This document shows, in pieces, positions 17,053 through 24,091 of a DNA stretch of 53,666 nucleotides. Source of the stretch: Miltoncostaea sp050249835 (GTDB taxonomy: Bacteria; Actinomycetota; Thermoleophilia; Miltoncostaeales; Miltoncostaeaceae); the NCBI GenBank assembly GCA_050249835.1, contig JBFWPT010000024.1, positions 1 to 53,666 on the forward strand, written 5' to 3'. Each line of letters starts with the position of its first letter. Position 1 is the first letter of the stretch. The notes beneath the pieces were generated by a model, which saw only the letters and a list, made by a program, of their open reading frames with translations, was not told the origin of the DNA and searched no databases. The translations under genes were made by a program, and so were the position numbers.

Positions 17053-18902
17053 CGACGGCCGCCGCACCGCACCACCGGGTGTCCGCCGCCCGGTGGTGGG
17101 CCCGCGAGTGGCAGCGCCCCGCCCTGGCGGCGGTGCTGGCCCTGGCGGCCCTCCTGAACCTGCGCCAATTGGACCTCAACGGCTGGGGCAACGAGTACTA
17201 CTCCGCGGCCGTCCGCTCGATGACGGAGAGCTGGAGCGGGTTCCTCTTCGCCTCGTTCGACCCGGGCGGGCTGGTCGCCGTGGACAAGACCCCGCTCGCG
17301 CTGTGGGTGCAGGCGCTGTCCGCGCGGGTCTTCGGCTACTCCGAGGCGGCGGTGATGCTGCCGCAGGCGGTGGCGGGGGTCGCGTCGGTGGGCGTCCTGT
17401 ACCTGCTCGTGCGGGAGCCGTGGGGGCGCATGGCCGGCATGGCCGCGGCGCTCTGCCTGGCGGTGTCCCCCGTGAGCGTGGCGGTCGCCCGGGACAACAA
17501 CCCGGACGCCCTGCTCATCCTGCTGCTCCTGCTGGCGGCGCTGGCCGGGTCGCGGGCGGTGCGGTCGGGGCGGCCGCGGACGCTGGTTCTCGCCGGCGCC
17601 CTGGTGGGCCTCGCGGTGCTGACGAAGATGCTGCTGTCGCTGGTGATCGTCCCCGCGCTCGTCGCGGCCTACCTCGTCGCGGGGCCGCACCCGTGGCGGC
17701 GGGCCGTGCTGCACCTGGCGGCCGCGGGCGGGGCCACGGTCGCGGTGGCGGGCGCGTGGGTGACCGCCGTGCTGCTCACGCCGTCAGGATCGCGCCCGTG
17801 GGTGGGCTCGACCAGTGACGACTCCATCCTCAGCCTGCTGCTCGGGTACAACGGCGTCGGGCGCGTGGCGGGCCAGACCGGCGGGACGTCCACCGGGGGC
17901 ATGGGCGGCGGCGGGGGTGCGTTCTCGGGAGAGCCCGGCCTCTGGCGCCTGCTGAACGGGTCCCTCGGCGACCAGATCGCCTGGCTGCTGCCGCTGGCCC
18001 TCGCTGCGGGGGTGTCGCTGATCCTCGCCCTGCGCCGGCGGCCGGACCGGGCGCGGCTGGGGGCGCTCGTCCTCATGGGTGGCTGGTTCGCGACGGCCGC
18101 CGTCGTGCTGAGCGCAGCCGGGGGGATCGTCCACACCTACTACGTCGCGCTCCTCGCCCCGCCCCTCTGCGGGCTGGTGGGGGCCGGGGTGCCGTCCCTG
18201 TGGGAGGACGCCCGGCGCGGGGGGTCCTGGCCGCTGCTGCCGCTGGGGGCCCTCGGCCTCACCCTCCTCGTTCAATTGAACCTGCTGGGGAGGGCCGAGT
18301 GGCTGCCATGGCTGGCCCCGCTTGTGGCCGTGACGGTCCTGGCGGGCGGGGCGGCGCTGGCGACGGGCCGCCTGGCGATGGCCGGCCTGGCCGTCGCGGT
18401 CGCGGGCCTGCTGGCGGCGCCGCTGGCGTGGTCGGCGAGCACCTCGATGGGGGCGGTGGACGGTGTCTTCCCGGGCGCCGGCCCGCGGTACGTCGCGGGG
18501 CTGACGGCCGATGACGGCGGCGCCCGCGGCGGGTTCGCCGGTTCCTCGACGGCCGAGGTGCTGGCCTGGGCCGAGGCCAACGACCCCGGCTCGGTCCACG
18601 CCCTCATCGTGGCCGACGAGCAGACCGCCGCCCCGCTCATCATCGACGGCGGCCGGGTCGCCGCGATGGGCGGCTTCACCGGGAGGGAGACGGTCATCGC
18701 CCCGGACCGCCTGGCCGCCCTCGTCGCCTCCGGCGAGGCCCGCTACTTCCTGCTCGGCGAGATCCGTTCCCTCGGCGCCACAACCAACCCCTCCATCGAG
18801 CTGGTGAAGGACGTCTGCACACCCCTGGGCACGACCGGCGGCGGAGGTGACGTCCTCTACGACTGCGCCGGCCACGCCGACGAGCTCGCGACCGGCGCCT
18901 GA
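17049..18902 (+). CDS. Second GT39-type membrane glycosyltransferase
   Basis: 617 aa, GTG overlapping the previous stop (GTGA). A paralogue of the preceding gene with the same landmarks: GWGNEYYSAAVRSM, LVAVDKTPLALW, DNNPDALLILLLLL, LTKMLLSL, the GYNGVGRVAG loop and HTYYVALLAPP. It lacks the long Gly/Pro/Met insert but keeps a shorter glycine loop (GGMGGGGGAFSGE) and the soluble C-terminal domain (STAEVLAWAEAND, AAMGGFTGRETV). Two non-identical GT39 enzymes in series suggest different acceptors or successive transfers. Last gene of the PhoP-like operon; a hairpin follows at 18911. Confidence 0.88.
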   Translation: MTTAAAPHHRVSAARWWAREWQRPALAAVLALAALLNLRQLDLNGWGNEYYSAAVRSMTESWSGFLFASFDPGGLVAVDKTPLALWVQALSARVFGYSEAAVMLPQAVAGVASVGVLYLLVREPWGRMAGMAAALCLAVSPVSVAVARDNNPDALLILLLLLAALAGSRAVRSGRPRTLVLAGALVGLAVLTKMLLSLVIVPALVAAYLVAGPHPWRRAVLHLAAAGGATVAVAGAWVTAVLLTPSGSRPWVGSTSDDSILSLLLGYNGVGRVAGQTGGTSTGGMGGGGGAFSGEPGLWRLLNGSLGDQIAWLLPLALAAGVSLILALRRRPDRARLGALVLMGGWFATAAVVLSAAGGIVHTYYVALLAPPLCGLVGAGVPSLWEDARRGGSWPLLPLGALGLTLLVQLNLLGRAEWLPWLAPLVAVTVLAGGAALATGRLAMAGLAVAVAGLLAAPLAWSASTSMGAVDGVFPGAGPRYVAGLTADDGGARGGFAGSSTAEVLAWAEANDPGSVHALIVADEQTAAPLIIDGGRVAAMGGFTGRETVIAPDRLAALVASGEARYFLLGEIRSLGATTNPSIELVKDVCTPLGTTGGGGDVLYDCAGHADELATGA

Positions 18903-18910
18903 ACGACGCG

Positions 18911-18935
18911 GTCTCGGGGGTCCCGCACCCGAGAC
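18911..18935 (+). terminator. Operon terminator hairpin
   Basis: GTCTCGGG-9 nt-CCCGAGAC, perfect 8-bp stem starting 9 nt after the GT39 stop. No T-tract, as is common in this GC range. A further dyad, GATCGCA-CGGGA-TGCGATC, is at 19030-19048. Confidence 0.5.
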
Positions 18936-19046
18936 GGGGCCCCCGACCCTACGAGTCCGTCCCTCCCCGATCACCACCGACCCGTGCCGGGACCGTGACA
19001 CCTCCGCGCCGCGCGGTGTCACCACGACTGATCGCACGGGATGCGA

Positions 19047-19119
19047 TCGAGTGAATTCCGACCCCGCGGCCCCGGCGTCATTTCGCTCGATCGCCGCCCC
19101 GTCGATCAAGTGATCGCCG
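19047..19119. repeat. Second copy of the 14-mer and 17-mer repeat
   Basis: TCGAGTGAATTCCG at 19047-19060 and, as reverse complement of 333-349, the 17-mer at 19103-19119 (CGATCA-AG-TGATCG dyad). Both parts recur at the SDR 3' end, with changed relative orientation. This copy is intergenic between convergent genes. Confidence 0.45.
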
Positions 19120-19145
19120 GGGGATACGGGAGTGATCGCGCACCC

Positions 19146-19170
19146 GGATCCCGGTGCTGGAGCGGGATCC
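19146..19170 (-). terminator. Hairpin downstream of the LacI gene
   Basis: GGATCCCG-9 nt-CGGGATCC, perfect 8-bp stem, 11 nt beyond the stop of the minus-strand LacI gene. Confidence 0.45.
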
Positions 19171-19181
19171 CGGGCGGGGGG

Positions 19182-20207
19182 CTACGCCGGGGGCGGCCCC
19201 GTGGTGGCGCGGAGGACCAGGTCGGTGGGGAGGGGAGGGGGAACGTCGGGCTCGCCCCCGTCGACCAGGACGGAGAGGGTCGCGCCGGCGAGCTCGCCGA
19301 GGGGTTCGTAGGGGACGAAGGCGGCGGTGAGGCCCAGGGTGTCGCTCCCCGGGAGGTCGTCGAGGCCGACGACGGAGAGGTCGCGGGGGACGTCGAGGCC
19401 GGTCCAGCGGGCGGTGTCGAGGACGACGCGGGCGAGGAGGTCGTTGAGGGCCAGGATCGCCGTGGGGCGGGGTTCGCGGGCGAGGGCGACACGGGCGGCG
19501 ATCTCGGTGTCGGCGCGGGTGGGGCCCACGGCGCGGCGGCCGGCGTCGGGGCCGGCCTCGCGGGCGTGGTGGCCCTGGGGGTCGCCGGCCATGAAGACCT
19601 GGATGGGGCCGGACGCGCCCCAGCCGTCGCGGACGCCGTCGAGGCGCTCGCCGCAGCCCGGCCAGGCGAGGACGACCAGGTCCCGGTGGCCCAGGTCGCG
19701 CAGGTGGGCGGCGGCGCGGGCAGCGGCGCCGCGGACGTCGGCGCGCAGGACGGTCAGGCCGGGGACGGGCGGCGCGTCGACCACCACGACCGGATGGGGC
19801 GACCGCTCGGGGGGCAGGACGCGGAAGAGCACGGCGCCGTCGACGGCGGCGGTGCCCGGGGCGCCGCTCAGCAGCAGGGAGACGCCCGCGCGGTCGCAGG
19901 CGCGCACCAGCCCGCGCGCCACCAGCGAGGCGGCGGGGTCGGCGAGCAGCGGCTCCGCCGCCCCGTCGGCGTGGAGCGCCACGATCCGCGTGCGCCCGGT
20001 CGCCAGGGACCGCGCGACCGGGTCGGGGCCGGCGTATCCGACCGCGGCGGCCGTCGCCAGCACGCGCTCGCGGGTCGCCGTCGCCACCCTGTCGGGGTTC
20101 GAGTACGCGTTCGAGACGGTCCACACCGACACGCCCGCGGCACGGGCGACGTCACGCAGGGTCGCGCGGCGCGGGGGGGTCGGTTCGGCGGGCATCTTGC
20201 GGCTCAT
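19182..20207 (-). CDS. LacI-family transcriptional regulator
   Basis: 341 aa. The N-terminal helix-turn-helix (ATLRDVARAAGVSVWTVSNA, about 15-34, then hinge region RERVLATAAAVGYAGPDPVA) is canonical; the rest is a periplasmic-binding-protein-like effector domain ending with DLSVVGLDDLPGS and FVPYEPLGELA. The effector, usually a sugar or nucleoside, is unknown: no sugar genes adjoin it. A palindrome with central CG, typical for this family, lies 5 nt upstream of the start, indicating autorepression and probably control of the divergent gene pair at 20284. Confidence 0.9.
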   Translation of the reverse strand: MSRKMPAEPTPPRRATLRDVARAAGVSVWTVSNAYSNPDRVATATRERVLATAAAVGYAGPDPVARSLATGRTRIVALHADGAAEPLLADPAASLVARGLVRACDRAGVSLLLSGAPGTAAVDGAVLFRVLPPERSPHPVVVVDAPPVPGLTVLRADVRGAAARAAAHLRDLGHRDLVVLAWPGCGERLDGVRDGWGASGPIQVFMAGDPQGHHAREAGPDAGRRAVGPTRADTEIAARVALAREPRPTAILALNDLLARVVLDTARWTGLDVPRDLSVVGLDDLPGSDTLGLTAAFVPYEPLGELAGATLSVLVDGGEPDVPPPLPTDLVLRATTGPPPA

Positions 20208-20211
20208 GGAT

Positions 20212-20223
20212 CTAACCGATTAG
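20212..20223. promoter_or_regulatory. LacI-type operator candidate
   Basis: CTAACCGATTAG: arms CTAA/TTAG around a central CG step, 10 of 12 positions symmetric. It is AT-rich in a very GC-rich setting and sits in the 76-bp divergent interval directly at the regulator's start. Confidence 0.6.
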
Positions 20224-20283
20224 TTTCGCCCGGCACCACCGCCGAGGCGCGCATCCGGACCATGCCACCCACGGAGGCCACGT

Positions 20284-20919
20284 TTGTCGTCGTCGCTCGT
20301 GCCACCCCAGCTCGTCGTCCCCGGCCGCATGCTCCACGTCGGCTGGGTCCCCGCGGACCCGGACGCCGTCGCCGCCATGGTACCGCCGGGCCTGACGCCG
20401 GACGGCACGGTCGTCATGACCCAGCACGCGGGCACCGGCCCGGGCGCCGCGCCCGCCGGGGGGCGCCCGCGCACGCAGATCGGCGCGGGGGTCCACGACG
20501 GGACCGGTCCCTGGTGGCTGCAGCACGTCGCCGACCACCCGGGGGCGCGCGAGCACGCCCTCTCCCGCGGCGTCCCGTCGCGCCCGGGCATCACGACGAT
20601 CGACGTCGCCGATGGCGTGCTCACCGGGACGACCTGGTGCGAGGGCTCGCCCGTGGCGCGGGTGCGCGTCCGCCTCGGCGCCCCGGGACGCCCGCGGACC
20701 GCCGACGACGTCGCCGTGGCGCGGCCCGTGGAGCCCTGGGAGGTGCTGTCGCTGGAGTTCCCCGGGATGGACGGCCCGCTCGGCGCCCTCCGACCCGCGG
20801 AGCCGCTCCAGGTGATCGGCGCCTGGTGCGCTCCGACCGGGGCCCGCGCGGGGGCGCCGTCCGGCAGACTGCGGGGGGGCAGGATCCAACCGACCCGGGG
20901 GACCCATGGAACTGGCTGA
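20284..20919 (+). CDS. Conserved hypothetical protein, possibly acetoacetate-decarboxylase-like
   Basis: 211 aa. TTG start at 20284 is supported by GGAGG at 20273-20277 with a 6-nt spacer; the ATG of MLHVGWVPADPDAVAAMVPP is 15 codons in. The segment VAAMVPPGLTPDG and the overall beta-rich pattern (TTWCEGSPVARVRVRL, WEVLSLEFPGMDGPLG) vaguely recall acetoacetate decarboxylase-like proteins, but no catalytic Lys is evident, so the assignment is weak. The end overlaps the nitroreductase start by 14 nt. Probably controlled by the adjacent LacI protein through the operator at 20212. Confidence 0.65.
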   Translation: MSSSLVPPQLVVPGRMLHVGWVPADPDAVAAMVPPGLTPDGTVVMTQHAGTGPGAAPAGGRPRTQIGAGVHDGTGPWWLQHVADHPGAREHALSRGVPSRPGITTIDVADGVLTGTTWCEGSPVARVRVRLGAPGRPRTADDVAVARPVEPWEVLSLEFPGMDGPLGALRPAEPLQVIGAWCAPTGARAGAPSGRLRGGRIQPTRGTHGTG

Positions 20920-21571
20920 CGCGATCCGCAAGCGGCGGGCGGTGCGCAAGTACACCGACCGGCCGGTGGACGACGAGACCCTCGACCGGCTCCTGAAGCT
21001 CGCCCTGCGGGCGCCGAGCGGGGGCGGCCAGCAGGCGTGGGGCCTGCTGGTGGTGCGCGACCCGGAGCTCCGCACCCAGGTGGGGGAGCTCATCATCGAC
21101 GGGGGCGCGCAGTACTTCGCGCTCATGCGGCCGCAGAAGGACGCGACCGACGAGGAGCACGCGGCCTGGGCGAAGGACTACGCCGAGGGCGTCATGTCCA
21201 CGTACCGGACGGTGCCCCTGTTCGTGGTTGGCCTGCTCGTGCCGCGCGGGTACCCGGAGGGCTTCCCGGGAGGCTACGAGGACGACCTCGTCTCGTTGTC
21301 CTTCGCCTTCCAGAACCTGATGCTCGTGGCCCGGGAGGCGGGGCTCGGCTCCGTGCCGGTCACGGCCTTCCAGCGCTGGGAGAAGGACAAGCTGCGGGAC
21401 ATCCTGGGCCTGCCGGCCGAGGTCGACCCGGCCATCGTGAGCCCCATCGGCTACCCCGAGGAGTTCCCGACCGGCCTGGCGCCCGCGCTGAAGCGCAACT
21501 TCCGCTCCTGGAGGGCGCTCGTGCACGACGACCGGTACGGCAACACCCGCGAGGAGGCCCCGGCCTCCTGA
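20906..21571 (+). CDS. Nitroreductase-family FMN oxidoreductase
   Basis: 221 aa. The N-terminal FMN phosphate-binding motif IRKRRAVRKYTDRPVDD (8-24) and RAPSGGGQQAWGLLVV (about 35-50) are diagnostic. The central FQNLMLVAREAGLGSVPVTAF and the late PIGYPEE motif complete the family fold. Enzymes of this kind reduce quinones, nitroaromatics or flavins with NAD(P)H; the true substrate is not predictable. It overlaps the upstream unknown gene by 14 nt and is followed by a strong hairpin. Confidence 0.9.
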   Translation: MELADAIRKRRAVRKYTDRPVDDETLDRLLKLALRAPSGGGQQAWGLLVVRDPELRTQVGELIIDGGAQYFALMRPQKDATDEEHAAWAKDYAEGVMSTYRTVPLFVVGLLVPRGYPEGFPGGYEDDLVSLSFAFQNLMLVAREAGLGSVPVTAFQRWEKDKLRDILGLPAEVDPAIVSPIGYPEEFPTGLAPALKRNFRSWRALVHDDRYGNTREEAPAS

Positions 21572-21581
21572 CCGCGGCGGT

Positions 21582-21617
21582 CCCGGACGCCGCGGTGCGC
21601 GCGCCGCGGCGTCCGGG
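21582..21617. terminator. Perfect 14-bp hairpin after nitroreductase
   Basis: CCCGGACGCCGCGG, an 8-nt loop (TGCGCGCG), then the exact reverse complement. It starts 11 nt after the nitroreductase stop and ends 36 nt before the pterin dehydratase start. The most stable short hairpin in the window. Confidence 0.6.
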
Positions 21618-21653
21618 TACCACCCGGGGGACGGCGAGCGGAGGGAGCGCGCG

Positions 21654-22022
21654 ATGGCCGGGACGATCGGCGACGCGGAGGTGCGGGGCCGCCTGACGGG
21701 CGACCTCGCCCGGTGGGAGCTGCGCGACGGGAGCCTGGTGCGGACCTACCGCACCGGCGGCTGGAAGGCGTCGCTCATGGTGGCGGGCGCCGTCGCCCAC
21801 CTGGCGGAGGCGGCCTGGCACCACCCCGACCTGCTGGTGACCTACCCCTCGGTGGAGGTGCGGCTCGTCTCGCACGACGCCGGCGGCATCACCGAGCGCG
21901 ACCTGTCGCTGGCCCTGCGCATCGAGCACCTCGTCACCTGGCGACCCACGACCGCCGACGGGCCGTTCTCCGGCACGCCCGACGACCCGCGCTTCGCCTA
22001 CGTGCTGCCCGACGAGGACTGA
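21654..22022 (+). CDS. phhB: 4a-hydroxytetrahydrobiopterin dehydratase (PCD)
   Basis: 122 aa, somewhat longer than the family norm near 100. Dehydrates 4a-hydroxy-pterin to recycle the cofactor of aromatic hydroxylases; bacterial relatives also act in molybdopterin or other pterin chemistry. The diagnostic core AEAAWHHPDLLVTYPSVEV then VSHDAGGITERDLSLA contains the catalytic His pair and the loop His and Asp. The 3' end overlaps convergent pabA by 25 nt. No phenylalanine hydroxylase gene is nearby, so the physiological partner is unknown. Confidence 0.88.
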   Translation: MAGTIGDAEVRGRLTGDLARWELRDGSLVRTYRTGGWKASLMVAGAVAHLAEAAWHHPDLLVTYPSVEVRLVSHDAGGITERDLSLALRIEHLVTWRPTTADGPFSGTPDDPRFAYVLPDED

Positions 22023-22582
22023 CCTTCCAGGAACCGCCGCAGCATGTCGTGGCCCCGGGGCGTCAGCACCGACTCGGGGTGGAACTGCACGCCCTCCACG
22101 GGGTGCGCACGGTGGCGGAGGCCCATGATCTCCCCCTCCTCGCTGCGCGCCGTCACCTCCAGGTCGTCCGGGAGGTCCTCGGGGGCGACCACCAGCGAGT
22201 GGTAGCGCGTCGCCGTCAGCGGGTCCGGCAGCCCGGCGAACAGGCCGCGCCCGTCGTGGAGGATCGGCGACGCCTTGCCGTGCATCGGCCGCCGCGCGCG
22301 CACCACCCGGCCGCCGTAGGCCTGCCCGATGCACTGGTGGCCCAGGCAGACGCCGAGCAGCGGGATGCGCGGGCCGAGGCGCCGCACCACGCCGAGCGAC
22401 ACGCCGGCGTCGTCCGGTGTGCACGGACCCGGCGACACGATGAGGTGGGACGGCGCCATCGCCTCCACCTCGTCCACGGTGACGGCGTCGGTGCGCACCA
22501 CGCGCGTCTCGCCGCCCAGCTCGCGCACGTAGCGCGCCAGGTTGTGCACGAACGAGTCGTGGTTGTCGATGAGGACGATCAC
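21998..22582 (-). CDS. pabA: Aminodeoxychorismate/anthranilate synthase glutamine amidotransferase
   Basis: 194 aa class I amidotransferase delivering ammonia to the PabB subunit. Triad residues lie in LLGVCLGHQCIG (nucleophile Cys) and VEGVQFHPESV (His, Glu); the oxyanion motif is VSPGPCTPDD and the N-terminal MIVLIDNHDSFVHNLARY is typical of PabA/TrpG. The ATG overlaps the pabB stop (ATGA). The PabB-type Lys of its partner points to folate (p-aminobenzoate) rather than tryptophan synthesis, though PabA/TrpG subunits can serve both. It ends within the convergent pterin dehydratase gene. Confidence 0.92.
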   Translation of the reverse strand: MIVLIDNHDSFVHNLARYVRELGGETRVVRTDAVTVDEVEAMAPSHLIVSPGPCTPDDAGVSLGVVRRLGPRIPLLGVCLGHQCIGQAYGGRVVRARRPMHGKASPILHDGRGLFAGLPDPLTATRYHSLVVAPEDLPDDLEVTARSEEGEIMGLRHRAHPVEGVQFHPESVLTPRGHDMLRRFLEGQSSSGST

Positions 22583-23982
22583 GGCGACAGGGCCGCCACC
22601 ATCGCGCGGGCCTTGGCCACCGTCTCCTCGTACTCGGCGGCGGGGTCCGAGTCGGCCACGACGCCGCCGCCGGCCCCGAAGGTGACGCGGCCGTCCCGGA
22701 TGGTGAGGGTGCGGATGACGATGCCCGTGTCGAGGGAGCCGTCCCAGCCGGCATGGCCGATGGCGCCGCAGTAGGCGCCGCGCCGAACCGGCTCGAGCTC
22801 GGCGATGATCTCCATCGCGCGGATCTTGGGGGCCCCGGTGATCGAGCCGCCCGGGAAGCAGGCCTCCAGCAGGTCGGCCGCGCCCATCCCGGGGCGCAGC
22901 ACGCCGGCGACCGACGAGACGAGGTGCATGACGGTGGCGAAGCGCTCCACCGCGCAGAGCTGCGGCACCCCCACGCTGCCGTCGGCGCAGACGCGCGACA
23001 GGTCGTTGCGCAGCAGGTCGACGATCATCACGTTCTCGGCGCGGTCCTTCGGGCTCGCCGCCAGCTCCGCCGCCAGGGCGCGGTCCTCCTCCGGCGTCGC
23101 GCCGCGCGGCCGGGTGCCCTTGATGGGCCGGGTCTCCACGCGCCCGTCCTCCACCCGCAGGAACCGCTCGGGCGACGACGAGGCCACCACCGTCCCCGCC
23201 GACGCGACGTAGGCGCCGAACGGCGCCGGGTTGGCCGCCTGCAGGCGGCGGAACAGGTCGAACGGCGTGAGCCCCGCGGGCAGCGGCGCCGCGAGCCGCC
23301 GCGACAGGTTCACCTGGAAGACGTCGCCGGCGAGGATGTAGTCGATCACCCGCGCGACGGCCGCCTCGTAGGCCTCGCGCGTGAAGGTGCTCTCCAGCGC
23401 CGGGGGCTCCCGCGGCACCGGCGGCGGCGGCAGGGGCCCGGCCCCCTCCAGCCGCCCGGCCACGTGCTCCAGCCGCGCCGCCGCGCGAGCGTCCCGGGCG
23501 GCCGGGTCCGGCTCCGGGAGCCCCGTGGAGACCACCCAGGCCCGGCGGTCGCGGTTGTCCAGGGCGACCACCACGTCGCAGAGCAGCAGGGCCGCCTCGG
23601 GCGGGTCGTCCGGGAGGGCCGGCGGCGCGGGCACGCGCTCCAGGTGGCGGCCGAGCTCGTACCCGAGCCAGCCGACGACGCCGCCCTGGAGGGGCGGCAG
23701 CCCCGGCAGGCGCGCGACGCGGTGCCGGGCGAGGGCGGCGCGCAGGGCCCCGAAGGGCGACCCCGGGACCGGCGCGCCGTCCACGGTGGTGGCGCCGTCG
23801 CGCCCTCCGATGACGGCGAACGGCTCGAGGGCGATGAGCGAATGGCGGCCGCGCCCGTCGTCGGCGGCGCTGTGCAGCAGGGCGGCGTGCGGGTCGCCGG
23901 CGACGACCGCGAACAGCTCCACCGGGTCCCGGTACGGGATCTCGCGGGCGATCGGCACGACCGGTGCGGGGGGCGCGGTCAC
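22579..23982 (-). CDS. pabB: Aminodeoxychorismate synthase component I
   Basis: 467 aa. Converts chorismate plus ammonia to 4-amino-4-deoxychorismate for folate. It shows the chorismate-binding fold: AGDVFQVNLSRR, ASSSPERFLRV, then RPIKGTRPRG; the Lys in PIKGT is characteristic of PabB, whereas TrpE has Ala there. The C-terminal FPGGSITGAPKIRAMEII and GAGGGVVADSDPAAEYEET complete the active site. GTG at 23982 is chosen; no standard in-frame start precedes it closely. Coupled with pabA. The lyase PabC is not in the window. Confidence 0.92.
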   Translation of the reverse strand: MTAPPAPVVPIAREIPYRDPVELFAVVAGDPHAALLHSAADDGRGRHSLIALEPFAVIGGRDGATTVDGAPVPGSPFGALRAALARHRVARLPGLPPLQGGVVGWLGYELGRHLERVPAPPALPDDPPEAALLLCDVVVALDNRDRRAWVVSTGLPEPDPAARDARAAARLEHVAGRLEGAGPLPPPPVPREPPALESTFTREAYEAAVARVIDYILAGDVFQVNLSRRLAAPLPAGLTPFDLFRRLQAANPAPFGAYVASAGTVVASSSPERFLRVEDGRVETRPIKGTRPRGATPEEDRALAAELAASPKDRAENVMIVDLLRNDLSRVCADGSVGVPQLCAVERFATVMHLVSSVAGVLRPGMGAADLLEACFPGGSITGAPKIRAMEIIAELEPVRRGAYCGAIGHAGWDGSLDTGIVIRTLTIRDGRVTFGAGGGVVADSDPAAEYEETVAKARAMVAALSP

Positions 23983-24091
23983 CGGGCCATCATGCCGCCC
24001 CCGCCGTACCGGGGTGACACCGGGGCTCGGACGGCGCACCCCGGATGCCGATGCAGATGGGACGGGCGGAGGCGGACCGACGGGGGACCGG

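Noticed and set aside
18847..20996. Plus-strand frames opposite the LacI gene
   Set aside because: They are antisense to a clear LacI-family gene and have shadow-type composition.
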